Below, piece by piece: positions 61,815 through 64,000 of a DNA stretch of 64,000 nucleotides. Position numbers and translations under genes: made by a program. The notes beneath the pieces were generated by a model. The model was not told the origin of the DNA. It saw only the letters and a list, made by a program, of their open reading frames with translations, and did not search any database. The DNA is from Pantoea wallisii (lineage in GTDB: Bacteria > Pseudomonadota > Gammaproteobacteria > Enterobacterales > Enterobacteriaceae): positions 1-64,000 of the forward strand of contig NZ_MLFS01000007.1 in the NCBI RefSeq assembly GCF_002095485.1, given 5' to 3'. Each line of letters starts with the position of its first letter. Positions within the stretch are counted from its first letter, which is position 1.

Positions 61815-63005
61815 TTACGCTTTCAGGCGCGCAAAGCCCGCTTTCAGGTCATCCAGCAGGTCATCGACATGCTCCAGACCAATGTGTAAGCGCACCAGCG
61901 TGCCGTCAAAATCGACGCCGCCGGCCGGACGAATCGCCGCCAGCTCCTCCGGCTGGTTTGCCAGAATCAGCGACTCATAGCCGCCCCACGAGTACGCCAT
62001 ACTGAAATGGTGGAAGTGATCGAGATAATTTGCCAGCTGCTCGCGGCTAAGTTTTTCGTGCAGGATAAACGAGAACAGCCCGCTGCTGCCGCTGAAATCG
62101 CGCTGCCAGAAGCTGTGCCCTTTGCACTGCGCCAGGGCCGGATGGTTAACGCGCGCCACTTCCGGCTGCGCGGCCAGCCACTCTGCCACCTGCAGGCCGC
62201 TCTCTTCGTGCTGGCGTAAACGCGTGCTCAGCGTACGCAGGCCGCGGCTTGCCATATAGGCGGTATCGGCATCCACCATCTGGCCCATCAGGTAGGAGTT
62301 TTCACGCAGCTGTGGCCAGCAGCGCTCATTGGCAACGGCTGTACCAATCATCGCATCGCTATGGCCGATGATGTACTTGGTGCCGGCCTGAATAGAGATA
62401 TCAATGCCGTGCGCCAGCGCGTTAAACAGCACGCCCGCCGCCCAGGTATTATCCAGCATGATGATCGCGTCCGGCGCCTTAGCGCGCACGGCGGCGACGA
62501 TCGCCGGAATGTCCTGCACTTCCATGGTGATAGAGGCGGGCGATTCAAGAAAGACCACGCGGGTGTTGGGCTGCACCAGCTCGCCAATTTCGCTGCCGAT
62601 GCAGTGATCGAAATATGTGGTGGTGACATTGAGTTTACTGAGGATTTTGCTGCAGAAGTCCTGCGTCGGTTCGTACACCGCGCCGCTCACCAGGATGTGA
62701 TCGCCAGCCTCAACGAACGCCAGAATGGCATTAGAGACCGCCGCCGCACCGCACGGGTAGAGCGCACAGCCCGCGCCGCCTTCCAGTTCTGTCATGGCGT
62801 CCTGCAGCGAGAAGTGGGTGAGCGTACCGCGACGACCATAAAACAGCTCACCGCGCGCACGTCCGGCGGTGGCGCGTTTTTTATCCGCAACGGTATCAAA
62901 AACCAGTGACGATGCGCGCTGAATCACGCTATTAACGGAGCCCTGAGTGTAACGTTTGCTGCGTCCCGCGCTGACCAGCGTAGTATCAATTTTTTTCGTT
63001 GCCAT
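61815..63005 (-). CDS. metC: Cystathionine beta-lyase MetC
   Basis: 396 residues (E. coli 395) from ATG at 63005 ([20 protein letters not shown]); the six-codon extension to 63023 is rejected. PLP enzyme that splits cystathionine into homocysteine, pyruvate and ammonia in methionine synthesis. The PLP-binding Lys lies in [16 protein letters not shown]; other motifs are [21 protein letters not shown] and the C-terminal [16 protein letters not shown]. Divergent from exbB over 272 bases, as in E. coli, where MetJ controls metC; no MetJ box was recognised here. Confidence 0.96.
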   Translation of the reverse strand: MATKKIDTTLVSAGRSKRYTQGSVNSVIQRASSLVFDTVADKKRATAGRARGELFYGRRGTLTHFSLQDAMTELEGGAGCALYPCGAAAVSNAILAFVEAGDHILVSGAVYEPTQDFCSKILSKLNVTTTYFDHCIGSEIGELVQPNTRVVFLESPASITMEVQDIPAIVAAVRAKAPDAIIMLDNTWAAGVLFNALAHGIDISIQAGTKYIIGHSDAMIGTAVANERCWPQLRENSYLMGQMVDADTAYMASRGLRTLSTRLRQHEESGLQVAEWLAAQPEVARVNHPALAQCKGHSFWQRDFSGSSGLFSFILHEKLSREQLANYLDHFHHFSMAYSWGGYESLILANQPEELAAIRPAGGVDFDGTLVRLHIGLEHVDDLLDDLKAGFARLKA

Positions 63006-63099
63006 CACTGCCTTTCCTGACACGTCTCACAAAGCAACCAACTTACCATGAATCGCGGCGCGGGGTTGAGCCTGTTTGCCGAATATCAGAGTGGCCCCA

Positions 63100-63119
63100 G
63101 GTCGCCATGAATGGCGACC
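63100..63119. repeat. Intergenic palindromic repeat, type A
   Basis: GGTCGCCAT-GA-ATGGCGACC followed by CTACAGG, upstream of both metC and exbB. Mirror image flank of the copy at 58987. Confidence 0.8.
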
Positions 63120-63151
63120 CTACAGGTGCGAGAACGGGTTGGCCCTTCCAG

Positions 63152-63171
63152 GGTGCGCATTCATGCGCACC
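63152..63171. repeat. Intergenic palindromic repeat, type B
   Basis: GGTGCGCAT-TC-ATGCGCACC, 32 bases after the type A copy, forming an A-B pair as at 58936-59006. Confidence 0.8.
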
Positions 63172-63187
63172 AGGCTACTTTGTAAAT

Positions 63188-63206
63188 AGTAATGAGAACC
63201 ACTATC
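63188..63206 (+). promoter_or_regulatory. Fur box of exbB
   Basis: AGTAATGAGAACCACTATC matches the 19-bp Fur consensus at 14 positions by hand count. A likely -10 (TATGAT, 63227-63232) lies 20 bases downstream, so iron-bound Fur should block the promoter. Confidence 0.75.
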
Positions 63207-63277
63207 ACTTCGCTCACTTTTTTTGCTATGATCCGCCCTTCAATCGTGAACTGTGCAACAGAAGTTGGAGACGCAGC

Positions 63278-64000
63278 GTGGTAGCCAGTGACTTGATGCA
63301 AACGGACCTCTCCGTTTGGGGCATGTATCAGCATGCCGATATCGTGGTAAAGATTGTGATGATTGGCCTGTTGCTGGCTTCGGTCGTCACCTGGGCAATT
63401 TTCTTCGGTAAATTCGCTGAGCTGAGCGGGGCGAAACGTCGCCTGAAGCGCGAACAGCAGGCGCTGGGCGAAGCCCGCTCGTTAAACGATGCGTACCGCG
63501 CGGCCGAAAGCTTCAAATCCGGCAGCCATAGCGCTGTCCTGCTTGCCGATGCGCGCAACGAGCTGGAGCTCTCCGCCGGCACTGACGATCTGGCGGGCAT
63601 TAAAGATCGCACCAGCTTCCGTCTCGATCGCCGCGTCGCCGCCTTCAGCCGTCACGCCGGTCGCGGTAACGGTTTCCTTGCCACCATCGGTTCCGTGGCG
63701 CCGTTTGTCGGCCTGTTCGGCACGGTATGGGGCATCATGAACAGCTTTATCGGCATCGCCAAAACCCAGACCACCAACCTTGCCGTTGTTGCACCGGGCA
63801 TCGCCGAAGCGCTGCTGGCTACGGCTATCGGCCTGGTGGCGGCGATCCCTGCCGTGGTGATCTACAACGTCTTCGCCCGCATGATCGCCAGCTACAAAGC
63901 CTCGCTGGGTGATGTGGCCGCGCAGGTGATGCTGCTGCAGAGCCGCGATCTGGATCTCGGCAACGTTGATACCGCTAAAGAAGCCAACCGTCCGGCGGCG
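63278..64000 (+). CDS. exbB: TonB-system energising protein ExbB (3' end outside window)
   Basis: 241 codons visible, open to the window edge. GTG start at 63278 (GTGGTAGCCAGTGAC) with TTGGAG upstream. The protein follows E. coli ExbB: LMQTDLSVWGMYQHADIVVK, then the first membrane helix (VMIGLLLASVVTWAIFF), KRRLKREQQ, and the conserved TM2-TM3 block VAPFVGLFGTVWGIMNSF and ALLATAIGLVAAIPAVVIYN. With ExbD and TonB it uses the proton gradient to power outer membrane iron and B12 receptors. Only a few C-terminal residues should be missing. Regulated by the Fur box upstream. Confidence 0.95.
   Translation, partial: MVASDLMQTDLSVWGMYQHADIVVKIVMIGLLLASVVTWAIFFGKFAELSGAKRRLKREQQALGEARSLNDAYRAAESFKSGSHSAVLLADARNELELSAGTDDLAGIKDRTSFRLDRRVAAFSRHAGRGNGFLATIGSVAPFVGLFGTVWGIMNSFIGIAKTQTTNLAVVAPGIAEALLATAIGLVAAIPAVVIYNVFARMIASYKASLGDVAAQVMLLQSRDLDLGNVDTAKEANRPAA

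Overview
The window is a chromosomal segment of a gamma-proteobacterium of the order Enterobacterales. Gene order (rpsU-dnaG-rpoD, mug, tsaD, plsY, folB, uppP, cca, ygiM, ygiF, glnE, hldE, ubiK, ribB, zupT, tolC-ygiB-ygiC, nudF-yqiB-cpdA-yqiA-parE, ygiN, mdaB, parC, plsC, ftsP, dkgA, yqhC, yghB, metC, exbB) matches the 65-69 min region of the E. coli map, with replacements. The periplasmic cyclohexadienyl dehydratase gene, the Bap-like Ig-repeat genes and the GC-rich coding suggest Erwiniaceae (Pantoea or Erwinia). The genus is inference.

1-8.3 kb: right end of a decayed P2-like prophage. A serine invertase is followed by tail sheath FI, tube FII, E/E' (with a P2-type slippery heptamer), a deleted tape-measure gene T, U, D and the late activator ogr. 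A second, more degraded right end follows in tandem: a T fragment fused to the last ~36 residues of D, then a second, frameshifted ogr. The prophage ends near a tRNA-Ile2 (CAU) gene on the minus strand.

8.3-40 kb: mostly housekeeping genes. A divergent SDR/TetR pair precedes mug. Next come the macromolecular synthesis operon (rpsU-dnaG-rpoD, minus strand), the tsaD-to-hldE block, an FMN riboswitch with ribB, a SleB-like hydrolase, zupT, ygiD, the tolC-ygiB-ygiC unit, the nudF-yqiB-cpdA-yqiA-parE operon and a LysR regulator.

40-46.5 kb: an accessory cassette between parE and ygiN. It encodes a 707-residue protein with a BapA-type N-terminal region and four Ig-like repeats, an exported OmpA-domain protein with a DUF2846-like front half, and a ~1040-residue protein of about nine Ig-like repeats with a Bap-type C-terminus. 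No type I secretion ABC transporter or membrane-fusion gene lies nearby.

46.5-64 kb: ygiN, mdaB, a PheC-type periplasmic dehydratase, then a minus-strand catabolic unit (PRD activator, PTS EIIA, EIIB, EIIC and two class II aldolases of unknown substrate). After it come parC-plsC-ftsP, dkgA/yqhC, yghB, metC and the start of exbB behind a Fur box. Intergenic spaces from 48 to 63 kb carry two related families of short palindromic repeats.

Several otherwise conserved genes (phage U, ygiC at three places, the large Ig-repeat gene, ftsP, the second phage remnant) are broken only by single missing bases. This looks at least partly like base-calling error in the assembly.
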